Assembly: GCA_963814805.1 (NCBI GenBank)
Contig: CAWFER010000006.1
Coordinates: forward strand, 310,001-374,000
Origin: AP-15 sp963814805
GTDB taxonomy: Bacteria > Pseudomonadota > Alphaproteobacteria > ATCC43930 > CGMCC-115725
Direction: 5' to 3'
Length of the DNA: 64,000 bases
Positions 49,173 to 57,505 of this stretch are shown in pieces. How positions within the stretch are numbered: position 1 is the first letter of the stretch; every line of letters begins with the position of its first letter. The notes beneath the pieces are model-generated. The model ran no database searches. It worked only from the letters and a program-made list of their open reading frames with translations, and had not been told where the DNA came from. The position numbers and the translations under genes are program-made.

Positions 49173-51935
49173 ATGTCCGACGGCGAGCGCAACCTTCCGG
49201 CCGGGGCGCGGCGGGTGCTGGCGCCGCAAGCCCCGGTTCTGGTCGCCGGTTTTCGCGAGGTCCTGTGGCTTACGCCCGACGGCGACATCGAAGTGCTGGG
49301 GCCGGCCGAGGCCCGCGGCCGGGTCGAGATCGATCCGCCGATGCTGTGCCATGCGAACGCCACCGCGCGGCGGCTCGATTCGCCGGGGTTCGCCGCACTC
49401 GATCTATTGGAACTGTTCGCCTTTGTCTATCCGGCGCGGTTTTGCGTGCCGACGCCGCGCGGGCTCGCCGAGGCGCTCGGGCTGCCGCCGCCGCGCGGCC
49501 CGGCCGAGGCCTGCGTCACCCTGGCGACCGCGGCGCGGGCGCTGCTCGAGGCGCTCGGTCAGGAGAATGACGCCGAGTGCCGCGGCGTGGCCGAGGCGAT
49601 GGACCGCGGCGGCTGGCTGTGGGCCCCGGCGGTGCTGGCGGCGCTCCCTGACGCCGAGCCGGGAGCGCGGCGGCATATGGCGGGACTGCGGGTCTGGACC
49701 CGCCTCGCCGAATGGGCCGAGACCGCGCCTGCCCCGGCGCCCGGCAACGATCCGGTCACGCCCGAGGAGGCGCGCTCCCGGCTCGCCCGGCTGCTCGGCG
49801 CCGATTCCGAGCCGCGCCCGCAGCAGGCCGATTATGCCGCCGCGGTCGCCGCCGCCTTCGCCCCGCGCGAGCTGCCCGACCGGCCGCACGCGGTCCTCGC
49901 CGAAGCCGGCACCGGGGTCGGCAAGACGCTCGGCTATATCGCGCCGGCGAGCCTGTGGGCCGAGAAGAACCGCGGCTCGGTGTGGATCTCGACCTTTACC
50001 CGCAATCTGCAGACCCAGATCGCCGGCGAGCTCGACCGCCTCTACCCCGACCCCGACGACAAGCGCCGTCGCGTCGTTGTCCGCAAGGGGCGGGAGAATT
50101 TCCTGTGCCTGCTGAATTACGAGGAAGCCGCCGCCGGCGCCGCGACAAGGCCGGGGCGGGCGTCGGCGCAGCTCGGGCTGGTGGCGCGCTGGGTCGGCGC
50201 AAGCGAGTCCGGCGATCTGGTCGGCGGCGACTTTCCCGGCTGGCTCGTCGAGCTGATCGGACGCGCGCGGGTCGGCGCGCTCGCCGACCGCCGCGGCGAA
50301 TGCGTGCACTCCGCCTGCCCGCATTTCCGTCGCTGCTTTGTCGAAAAGAACATCCGCAAGGCCCGCGGCGCGCGCATCGTCGTCGCCAATCACGCGCTGG
50401 TGATGACCCAGGCCGCCCTCGGCGGGCTCGACGACGCGACGGTGCCGACCCGCTATGTGTTCGACGAGGGACACCATCTGCTCGAAGCCGCCGACAACGC
50501 CTTTTCGGTGCGTCTGTCCGGTCGCGAGGGGCGCGAGCTGCGCCGCTGGATCGTCGGCGCCGAGGGTGCGGGGGGCTCGCGCGCCCGCGGCCTGCGGCGG
50601 CGCATCGGCGATCTGGTCGATGGCGACGACGATGGCGCCCGGGCGTTGATCGAGGTGCTCGGCGCCGCCCGCATCCTGCCCGGCGACGGCTGGGCGCAGC
50701 GGGCCGCCGAGGGCCGTGGCGGGCGCGGGTTCGAAGGCTTTCTCGCGCTGGTCCGCCAGCAGGTGCTGGCGCGGGCGGCTTTGGCCGATGCCGGCTATGG
50801 GCTCCAGGCCGAGGCGCGGCCGCCGGTCGCGGGGCTGGCCGAGGCGGCGCCGCCATTGGCTCAGGGTCTCGACCGTCTGGCCGCCGCGCTGAGAGGGCTC
50901 GCCGCGCTGCTGCGCCGCCGGCTCGAAGACCCGGATAACCCGCCCGAGCCCGGCCTGCGCCAGCGCCTCGACGCCACCATTCGCGGCCTCGACCGGCGCG
51001 CCGATCAGCAGCTCGCTTCCTGGGCCAGACTGTTGCGCGATCTGGCCGAACCGCCGCGCCCGCAGACCGTCGAGTGGCTCTCGCTCGACCGCATCGACGG
51101 GTTGGAAACCGATGTCGCGGTGATCCGCAGCTGGATCGACCCTGGCATCCCGTTCGCCGAGCTGGTGGCGCGTCCGGCGCACGGCCTCGTCGTCACCTCG
51201 GCGACCCTGACCGACGGCGACCCCGACCCGGCCGCGGCCTGGCGCGGCGCCGAAGCCGCGACCGGGCTGCGCCATTTGGCGGCGCGCCCGGCCGGCGCGC
51301 TGATCGCCTCGCCCTTCAACTATCCGGCGCAGACCCGCATCCTTGTCGTCACCGACATCCCGCGCGACGATATCGGCCAGGTGGCGGCGGCCTATGCCGC
51401 TTTGTTTGTCGCCGCGGGCGGCGGGGCGCTCGGCCTCTTTACCGCGGTCGCGCGGTTGCGCGCGGTGCACCACCGCATCGCCCCGGTGCTCGAAGCCCGC
51501 GGCTTGCTGCTGCTGGCCCAGCATGTCGAGGCGATGTCGACCGCGACGCTCGTCGATATCTTTCGCGCCGAGGAGGATTCCTGCCTGCTCGGCACCGACG
51601 CGATCCGCGACGGCGTCGATGTTCCGGGCCGCTCGCTGCGCCTGCTGGTCTTCGACCGGGTGCCGTGGCCGCGACCGGACATCCTGCACCGCGCCCGCAA
51701 GCCGGTGTTCGGCGGCGCCCAATATTCCGACCAGATCGCCCGGCTGCGGCTGCGCCAGGCCTATGGAAGGCTCATTCGCCGGGCCGACGATCGCGGCGTC
51801 TTCGTGATCCTCGATCGCGCCCTCCCCTCGCGGCTCCTATCGGCCTTTCCCGACGGCGTCGCCGTCGCGCGCCTGCCGCTGGCCGAGGCGGTGGCGCAGA
51901 CCGCGCGGTTTCTCGGCGCGGTCGATACGGCTTGA
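49173..51935 (+). CDS. DinG/YoaA-type ATP-dependent DNA helicase
   Basis: This intact 920-residue SF2 helicase is of the XPD/DinG group, 5'-3' unwinding enzymes for R-loops and damaged forks. An N-terminal region of roughly 220 residues (VLVAGFREVLWLTPDGDIEV) is not part of the helicase core. The core has Walker A in EAGTGVGKTLGYIAP and the DEAH box in FDEGHHLLEA. The Fe-S cluster cysteines lie in FLCLLNYEEA and CVHSACPHFRRCF. VTSATLTDGDP (III), LLGTDAIRDGVDVPGRSLRL (V) and RLRQAYGRLIRRADDRGVF (VI) follow. The start is ATG 49173, since the earlier GTG lacks a better site. It is divergent from pyrD. Confidence 0.93.
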   Translation: MSDGERNLPAGARRVLAPQAPVLVAGFREVLWLTPDGDIEVLGPAEARGRVEIDPPMLCHANATARRLDSPGFAALDLLELFAFVYPARFCVPTPRGLAEALGLPPPRGPAEACVTLATAARALLEALGQENDAECRGVAEAMDRGGWLWAPAVLAALPDAEPGARRHMAGLRVWTRLAEWAETAPAPAPGNDPVTPEEARSRLARLLGADSEPRPQQADYAAAVAAAFAPRELPDRPHAVLAEAGTGVGKTLGYIAPASLWAEKNRGSVWISTFTRNLQTQIAGELDRLYPDPDDKRRRVVVRKGRENFLCLLNYEEAAAGAATRPGRASAQLGLVARWVGASESGDLVGGDFPGWLVELIGRARVGALADRRGECVHSACPHFRRCFVEKNIRKARGARIVVANHALVMTQAALGGLDDATVPTRYVFDEGHHLLEAADNAFSVRLSGREGRELRRWIVGAEGAGGSRARGLRRRIGDLVDGDDDGARALIEVLGAARILPGDGWAQRAAEGRGGRGFEGFLALVRQQVLARAALADAGYGLQAEARPPVAGLAEAAPPLAQGLDRLAAALRGLAALLRRRLEDPDNPPEPGLRQRLDATIRGLDRRADQQLASWARLLRDLAEPPRPQTVEWLSLDRIDGLETDVAVIRSWIDPGIPFAELVARPAHGLVVTSATLTDGDPDPAAAWRGAEAATGLRHLAARPAGALIASPFNYPAQTRILVVTDIPRDDIGQVAAAYAALFVAAGGGALGLFTAVARLRAVHHRIAPVLEARGLLLLAQHVEAMSTATLVDIFRAEEDSCLLGTDAIRDGVDVPGRSLRLLVFDRVPWPRPDILHRARKPVFGGAQYSDQIARLRLRQAYGRLIRRADDRGVFVILDRALPSRLLSAFPDGVAVARLPLAEAVAQTARFLGAVDTA

Positions 51936-51986
51936 CAGGCGCGCTCCGGTTTTGGTCTGTCAGCCCGGCCAGCCCGAGAGGATTTT

Positions 51987-52391
51987 ATGCTCGATCACCA
52001 CCGCGCCCTGATTTACACGATGGTCATCGTCTCGGCGGCCGACCGCAACATGCCCGATTCCGAGTTGCACGCCTTTGCCGAGATCATCGGCCATCTGCCG
52101 ATCTTTCGCGATTTCGACCAGGACGAGCTGCCGGGTCTGTTCAATGATTGCACCGAGCTGATCGGCCACGACAACGGGCTCGACGAAACCTTGAACGCGA
52201 TCAAGGCCGGGTTGCCGGCGAAATTGTGCGAGACCGCCTACGCGATCGCCTGCGATCTGGTCGCCACCGACGGCGAGGCGACCCAGGAGGAATTGCGCAT
52301 CCTCGAATTGCTGCGCCACCGCCTCAACATCGAGCGCCTGACCGCCGCCGCCATCGAACGCGGCGCCAGGGCACGGTTTCAGACGCTGTAG
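51987..52391 (+). CDS. TerB-like tellurite resistance family protein
   Basis: This intact 134-residue all-helical protein starts at ATG 51987 with a GAGAGG site. LIYTMVIVSAADRNMPDSEL and AYAIACDLVATDGEATQEEL are the two acidic, metal-binding motifs of the TerB/COG3793 fold. Despite the name, single TerB-like genes of this kind have no proven tellurite function. It follows the helicase by 51 bases and may be co-transcribed. Confidence 0.88.
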   Translation: MLDHHRALIYTMVIVSAADRNMPDSELHAFAEIIGHLPIFRDFDQDELPGLFNDCTELIGHDNGLDETLNAIKAGLPAKLCETAYAIACDLVATDGEATQEELRILELLRHRLNIERLTAAAIERGARARFQTL

Positions 52392-52716
52392 ATTTCCCTA
52401 CCCCGCGCGGTGCAAGAAGACGCCTCGCGCAGCGAGGTGGGTAGAGCAGGACGGCGGCCGCCAGAGCCGAATCTGACCCGTTCTTAAAAATCAACGGCGG
52501 CGCTGCTGCAGGACCGCCGTTCTGGAAAAATCACGGGGTTGCAAAGTAGGGCGGGGCCGAGTTCAACCGAAAGAATCAGCCAGGTCATTGGCCGAGATGG
52601 GCCGGCCCTCACGGCTATCGTTAGCGAGAAGGATCTCAAGTCGGGGAGGCGAGCGGCCGATCCAGATATTTGACGATTGATACTTCTGTGACACTGGGGT
52701 AAACGGCAATGCGAAT
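52392..52716. other. Non-coding stretch left of the mobile island
   Basis: This gap of about 325 bases has no gene that I can support. It becomes AT-richer towards the IS end. It probably contains the native promoter of the PEP-CTERM gene, now separated from its coding region by IS copy 1. Confidence 0.4.
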
Positions 52717-52724
52717 TTAATAGA

Positions 52725-53761
52725 AAGGCTTATCCCTCTGCGTCCGGTGGATCAATTAGTTGTGGTGGAGCGGGCGGATCGGTGTTAGGAACAAACATCG
52801 AACATCTGCTCTCGCGAGGCCGGCATGACCGATTTTCCCCGCTCCCTGATGGAGTTCCAGCAGCGCTTCCCGGATCAGGCCGCCTGCGTCAGATACCTGT
52901 TCGCGGCACGCTGGCCCGAGGGCTTCGTCTGTCGCGCCTGCGGCAAGGCCAAGGCCTGGGAACTGCAGACCAAGCCGTGGACCTGGGAATGCGCCGCCTG
53001 CGGCAAGCAGACCTCGGTGACCGCCGGCACCATCATGCACCACTCCAAACTGTCGCTGACCATCTGGTTCTGGGCGGCCTATCTGATGGCCACCCACTCC
53101 AACGGCATCTCGGCCTGGCAACTGCAACGTCAGCTCGCCCTCGGCTCCTACAAGACGGCCTGGCTGATCTGCGCCAAGCTGCGCCGCAGCATGGTGGCGC
53201 CTGACCGCAGCCCGCTCGCCGGTCTGGTCGAGGTCGATGAGACCGAGATCGCCTGCCGCAGCAAGAACGATCCTGTGACCGGCGGCGGCGGACGCAGCCA
53301 CCAGGGCAAGATGCTGGTCGTCGGCGCCGTCGAGGTCGAGGATGGCGGCGCCGGTCCGGGCCGCGTCCGGCTCGCCGAGGTGCCCGACTACTCGGCCGCC
53401 AGCCTGCATCCCTTTATCGCCGACAACCTCGCCCCGGGAACCACCGCCAGGACCGACGGATGGTCCGCCTATCCCGGCGCGCCCGGCGTCGGCCACGATC
53501 CTCACGTCATCGGCAAGATGGCCGCCCATGTCGTCCTGCCTTGGGTGCACCGCATCTTCTCCAACCTCAAGGTCTGGGCTTTGGGCGTCTATCACGGCCT
53601 GCGTCGCCGCCATCTCCAATCCTACCTCGACGAATTCGTCTTCCGATTCAACCGCCGCCAAACCCGGCACGCCGCCTTCCGTTCGCTACTCGCCATCGCC
53701 GCCGGCCACACCCCCTTCACCTACCAAATGTTGGTCTCCCGGAAATAACGGCATAAGCCTT
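52725..53761 (+). mobile_element. IS1595-family insertion sequence, copy 1
   Basis: This is a complete 1037-bp element with imperfect inverted ends (AAGGCTTATCCC... and AAGGCTTATGCC..., 17 of 23 identical). Perfect 8-bp target duplications TTAATAGA lie at 52717-52724 and 53762-53769. The 8-bp duplication and transposase type fit IS1595. It is inserted just upstream of a PEP-CTERM protein gene. Confidence 0.95.
52825..53748 (+). CDS. IS1595-family (ISXO2-like) transposase, copy 1
   Basis: This intact 307-residue transposase starts at ATG 52825 (MTDFPRSLMEFQQRFPDQAA). An N-terminal zinc ribbon has two CxxC pairs (CRAC, CAAC). The ISXO2-like catalytic domain shows LVEVDETEIACRSKN (first Asp), TARTDGWSAYPGA (second Asp) and HRIFSNLKVWALGVYHGL with SYLDEFVFRFNRRQ (third acidic or Asn residue). 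No frame break occurs, unlike many neighbouring genes. The long opposite-strand frame over it is a shadow. Confidence 0.95.
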   Translation: MTDFPRSLMEFQQRFPDQAACVRYLFAARWPEGFVCRACGKAKAWELQTKPWTWECAACGKQTSVTAGTIMHHSKLSLTIWFWAAYLMATHSNGISAWQLQRQLALGSYKTAWLICAKLRRSMVAPDRSPLAGLVEVDETEIACRSKNDPVTGGGGRSHQGKMLVVGAVEVEDGGAGPGRVRLAEVPDYSAASLHPFIADNLAPGTTARTDGWSAYPGAPGVGHDPHVIGKMAAHVVLPWVHRIFSNLKVWALGVYHGLRRRHLQSYLDEFVFRFNRRQTRHAAFRSLLAIAAGHTPFTYQMLVSRK

Positions 53762-54409
53762 TTAATAGAATAGGTGTGGACATGTGTAGCACATCGATCC
53801 GTTATGCCGATCCTTTTCTATCGGGACCCCGATATTTATTAAGGTTAATGTTAGGATGCTGGCTCGCTGCTGTTTGTTTGGCCGATGCCCGGGCTGCCGC
53901 GCTGCCCACTCCAACAGCCCTTGCACAAGTTGTGTTCGGTGGAGTTGGAACGACCAGCACCACATTCCCGGCTAGCGCAGTTTTCTCGGTCAACCCTCCG
54001 AATGGGACTGGCTGCGCGATCGCCGCAGGTGGAGGGCTTACCTCTGCCTGCGGGGTTTCCTCCAATGTGGCTAGTCCGGTCGTTGCCGCCGTGGTGCAAC
54101 AAACCGACCCCTCAGGTCCTTGGTATGAAGGTACCGTGGAAGCAGATCTAGGTTACGACGTTCAAGTTACTGGCCCGACTGCTTCGAACCTACCATTGAT
54201 AATTGGCGGATATGTGGCCGCCTTTTTATCCACGTCGTTCAACCCATCCCAAACCGGCAATAGCAACGCTTATTTAGCGGTAGCCGACCTAACTCAGGCG
54301 GCCTACCTCCTCGACGTTGCCGAGTGTGTCGAAATCAATAATTCGGCCTGTGGCGGCTCAGCATCAAATAGCGTCACCATCGATACCACTGTCCACGTTA
54401 ACTCTGGAG

Positions 54410-55446
54410 AAGGCTTATGCCGTTATTTCCGGGAGACCAACATTTGGTAGGTGAAGGGGGTGTGGCCGGCGGCGATGGCGAGTAGCGAACGGAAGGCGGC
54501 GTGCCGGGTTTGGCGGCGGTTGAATCGGAAGACGAATTCGTCGAGGTAGGATTGGAGATGGCGGCGACGCAGGCCGTGATAGACGCCCAAAGCCCAGACC
54601 TTGAGGTTGGAGAAGATGCGGTGCACCCAAGGCAGGACGACATGGGCGGCCATCTTGCCGATGACGTGAGGATCGTGGCCGACGCCGGGCGCGCCGGGAT
54701 AGGCGGACCATCCGTCGGTCCTGGCGGTGGTTCCCGGGGCGAGGTTGTCGGCGATAAAGGGATGCAGGCTGGCGGCCGAGTAGTCGGGCACCTCGGCGAG
54801 CCGGACGCGGCCCGGACCGGCGCCGCCATCCTCGACCTCGACGGCGCCGACGACCAGCATCTTGCCCTGGTGGCTGCGTCCGCCGCCGCCGGTCACAGGA
54901 TCGTTCTTGCTGCGGCAGGCGATCTCGGTCTCATCGACCTCGACCAGACCGGCGAGCGGGCTGCGGTCAGGCGCCACCATGCTGCGGCGCAGCTTGGCGC
55001 AGATCAGCCAGGCCGTCTTGTAGGAGCCGAGGGCGAGCTGACGTTGCAGTTGCCAGGCCGAGATGCCGTTGGAGTGGGTGGCCATCAGATAGGCCGCCCA
55101 GAACCAGATGGTCAGCGACAGTTTGGAGTGGTGCATGATGGTGCCGGCGGTCACCGAGGTCTGCTTGCCGCAGGCGGCGCATTCCCAGGTCCACGGCTTG
55201 GTCTGCAGTTCCCAGGCCTTGGCCTTGCCGCAGGCGCGACAGACGAAGCCCTCGGGCCAGCGTGCCGCGAACAGGTATCTGACGCAGGCGGCCTGATCCG
55301 GGAAGCGCTGCTGGAACTCCATCAGGGAGCGGGGAAAATCGGTCATGCCGGCCTCGCGAGAGCAGATGTTCGATGTTTGTTCCTAACACCGATCCGCCCG
55401 CTCCACCACAACTAATTGATCCACCGGACGCAGAGGGATAAGCCTT
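54410..55446 (-). mobile_element. IS1595-family insertion sequence, copy 2 (inverted)
   Basis: This is a second 1037-bp copy, in opposite orientation to copy 1 and apparently identical to it, splitting the PEP-CTERM gene. The flanking octamers ctctggag (54402-54409) and gacgggag (55447-55454) agree at only 5 of 8 positions, so the duplication is imperfect or has been altered. Confidence 0.93.
54423..55346 (-). CDS. IS1595-family (ISXO2-like) transposase, copy 2
   Basis: The 307-residue product is identical in every residue to that of copy 1, with the same zinc ribbon and DDE-type core. The identity indicates very recent transposition. It faces copy 1, so the two could also support inversion of the 648-bp segment between them by homologous recombination. 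Confidence 0.95.
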   Translation of the reverse strand: MTDFPRSLMEFQQRFPDQAACVRYLFAARWPEGFVCRACGKAKAWELQTKPWTWECAACGKQTSVTAGTIMHHSKLSLTIWFWAAYLMATHSNGISAWQLQRQLALGSYKTAWLICAKLRRSMVAPDRSPLAGLVEVDETEIACRSKNDPVTGGGGRSHQGKMLVVGAVEVEDGGAGPGRVRLAEVPDYSAASLHPFIADNLAPGTTARTDGWSAYPGAPGVGHDPHVIGKMAAHVVLPWVHRIFSNLKVWALGVYHGLRRRHLQSYLDEFVFRFNRRQTRHAAFRSLLAIAAGHTPFTYQMLVSRK

Positions 55447-55821
55447 GACGGGAGATCTACTTAGCGTAGGGCTCGGGGCATATGCTGCATTGCAGAACTC
55501 TCTGTTTGTTGGAGCGTTCGTGGATCCATTTTTCGAAATTGATCCGAGCTTTCCGTCGGCTGACGAATATTCTATTTATCTAAGTCCGGGTATTGGAAAT
55601 CCGGTTCCGACTGGCGTTCCCGAACCGCCTTCGCTTATGCTCACCGGTCCAGCTCTCCTCGCGTTATTCGGTTTCAAAAAATGTAAGCTGCTGTTTAGTG
55701 AATTGTAGAGCATGCGTTTGATAACCACGCGTTTACGTCCTTGCGACGACTACAGCCAACCGGTTTTGGGGTCTAGGGCGAGCAGATATTGGATCAGATA
55801 GGGTTTAAATAAGGATATAGG

Positions 55822-55970
55822 TCACGCTGCGCGGGTAGAGATGCTGCGGTCGTAGCTGCCCGCCAATCCCTGCAACGCCGCGCCCTAAGGGCCCTCGCCG
55901 GAGCGGGTGCGGATTAGGTCGCGCTCCGCATCGGCGAGGCCGCCCAGCACGGCGATCATCAGCCGGCCAG
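55822..55970 (-). pseudogene. Serine resolvase/invertase remnant
   Basis: Reading leftwards from 55970, AGRLMIAVLGGLADAERDLI-RTRSGEG matches the helix-E region of Tn3-type resolvases (LMITVLGGLAEFERELI...RTGEGR). A TAG follows at once. After a frame change, GSYDRSISTRAA resembles the C-terminal helix-turn-helix (SYNVSRSTISRL). The N-terminal catalytic half is missing and abuts the IS5-type element at the CTAG target. It is a decayed fragment. Confidence 0.7.
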
Positions 55971-55976
55971 CGCTAG

Positions 55977-56910
55977 CAGGCTGCTGAAAAAGGGGTTGCT
56001 GATTTTGCGGGTTGTGCTTGCTTGAGGTGGGGATGGGGGGAGCGATGCGCGGCGACGATGGGATTTGCGGCAGCCTTTTCAGTTACATCGATTTTGAGAA
56101 ACGGGTCCGGGCGGACCCTCCGCTGCGCGACTGATTCGGCAGATTGCCAACGCGGCACTGCACGCGCTCTCTGGCGAGTTCGCCAAGCTGTATTCGCCGA
56201 TCGGGCGGGTCTCGATCCCGCCGGAGCGGCGGCTGCGGGCCTTGCTGCTGCAGGCGTTTTACGCGATCCGATCGGAGCGGCAATTGGTTGACCGGCTCGA
56301 CCACGACCTGTTGTTTCGCTGGTTTGTCGGGCTCGGCATCGAGGATCCGGTGTGGGACGCCACCACCTTCACCAAGAACCGCGACCGGCTGCTGGAGGGC
56401 GAGGCGGCCGGGCAATTTCTCGCCGCGATGCTGTCCCAAGCCATCAGCGCATGGCCGATGAAACAGAGCCGGGCCTCCTTGCCCGGCCCCTTACGAGCTG
56501 CGCGACAAGGCGGTGACCCCGCATGTTGCCCAGAACCAAAACGGCCGGCGCTCGGCGATCGACGGCCGCACCACCCGGCATCCCGGCTATGCGGTCTCCC
56601 AGCGTATCCGCAAACGGATCGAAGAGGCTTTCGGCTGGGCCAAAACGGTGGCCGGCTTGCGCAAGATGCGTCATCGCGGGCTGCCCAAGGTCGATTGGCA
56701 ATTCACCCTCGCCATGGCCGCCTACGATCTCGTCCGCCTGCCCAAATTGCTCGCCGAGCCCGTGTCGTGACCGGCCATCACGCTCGCCGGCCAATATCCC
56801 CGCCCCACTCGCCACTTCGATGAAGAGCGCATCAAGAACTCATCGTAATCGCTCATGTCAAGCCGTCCGCAACCAGAAAAAACCGGAAAACTCTCTCTTT
56901 TTCAGCAGCC
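55977..56910 (+). mobile_element. IS5-type element with internal deletion
   Basis: CAGGCTGCTGAAAAAG at the left end is repeated perfectly in inverse at the right end (CTTTTTCAGCAGCCTG, 56895-56910). CTAG lies on both sides (55973-55976, 56911-56914) as target duplication. At 934 bp it is shorter than a full element of this type, because the middle of the transposase is missing. Intact ends mean it could still be moved in trans. Confidence 0.8.
56045..56770 (+). pseudogene. IS5-type transposase, internally deleted and frameshifted
   Basis: The N-terminal part starts at ATG 56045 (GSLFSYIDFEKRVRAD) and, after a frame change near 56130, continues LYSPIGRVSIPPERRLRALL, IRSERQLVDRLDHDLLFRWF and VWDATTFTKNRDRLLEGEAA. 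It breaks off after FLAAMLSQ. The C-terminal part resumes in another frame as AVTPHVAQNQNGRRSAIDGR, TTRHPGYAVSQRIRKRIEEA and FTLAMAAYDLVRLPKLLAEP. Roughly 130-150 residues that would carry the first two catalytic Asp residues (the VDGTLIEAWAS and GADKAYD regions of relatives) are absent. The gene cannot give an active transposase. Confidence 0.85.
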
Positions 56911-57219
56911 TGCTAGAAGTGGCGGATTTTCTAACGCCAGAGCGTAGCGTTGCAATTGGACAAAGGCTGCGGTTAGGTCCTTATGCTTCCCCTTGTATTC
57001 CCAGCCGAAACATTCGCGTTTCCAGACATCAGCCCAGCCTTTGCCACCTGTCGTCTTCGTGGCCCCACGCTCGAAACAGTGCCACGAGCCGTCCGGGTCA
57101 ACGTCAGTGGGCGCGGGCTCGTCTAAAAGACGGCATAGGTCGAGGAAGTGGGAATGCGATGCCGCACTTTCGGTCAGATCGATCGCTTTCCATTTCGAGA
57201 TGAATTCGATCGGCTGCAT
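56911..57219 (-). pseudogene. 5' stump of MmeI-like type IIL restriction-modification gene
   Basis: From ATG 57219 the product begins MQPIEFISKWKAIDLTESAA and continues SHFLDLCRLLDEPAPTDVDP, FERGATKTTGGKGWADVWKR and LTAAFVQLQRYALALENPPL. This is the N-terminal (nuclease-side) domain of the MmeI/class I SAM-dependent DNA methyltransferase family, fused restriction-methylation enzymes of about 900 residues or more. Only about 100 residues remain. The gene is cut exactly at the CTAG target of the IS5-type element, and the rest is not found on the other side, so a deletion accompanied or followed the insertion. Confidence 0.8.
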
Positions 57220-57505
57220 AATGAGCAAGCGCTCTCTCCGCCTCGCGTCTCTACCTGCGCGATGGCAAATCGCGCGCTTTTCGCCGAGCTAATGTCAAGC
57301 AAATTTATGGGGGATCGGTTAACCTAGTGGGGACCTAACGCCGCGGAAGCTGTTACATTCAAACTGACCCACTATCCAACGTCTGTCCGAGATACGGTGC
57401 TCAGATGATCCCACTGGATACCCCGGTTGGACAAAGACTTTTGGCCCAGTATACCGAAAGCGCGAGGTCCCATAGGGCGTAGACCAACAAAGAGGAGGTA
57501 CGCGG

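Larger units (their letters stand above)
53848..55708 (+). pseudogene. PEP-CTERM exported protein gene interrupted by IS copy 2
   Basis: The 5' part (53848-54409) starts at ATG 53848 with an AAGG site. It encodes a signal peptide (MLGCWLAAVCLADARAAA) and a Gly/Ser/Thr-rich secreted domain up to TIDTTVHVNSG. The 3' part (55447-55708) resumes with DLLSVGLGAYAALQNSLFVG and ends with VPEPPSLMLTGPALLALFGF then KKCK, a PEP-CTERM sorting tag (Pro-Glu-Pro, helix, basic end) used by exosortase. Joining AACTCTGGAG directly to ATCTACTT restores the frame. Base composition is clearly less GC-rich than the chromosome. No exosortase gene lies in the window. The intact product would be about 270 residues. 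Confidence 0.8.

Noticed and set aside
52756..53670. A 304-codon antisense frame over each IS1595 transposase
   Set aside because: It mirrors the conserved transposase codon pattern and appears in both copies only because they are identical; there is no ribosome binding site or homology.
52725..55446. Composite transposon made of the two IS1595 copies
   Set aside because: Copy 1 has its own perfect 8-bp duplication on both sides, and the outer flanks of the pair (TTAATAGA and GACGGGAG) do not match, so the pair did not move as a unit.
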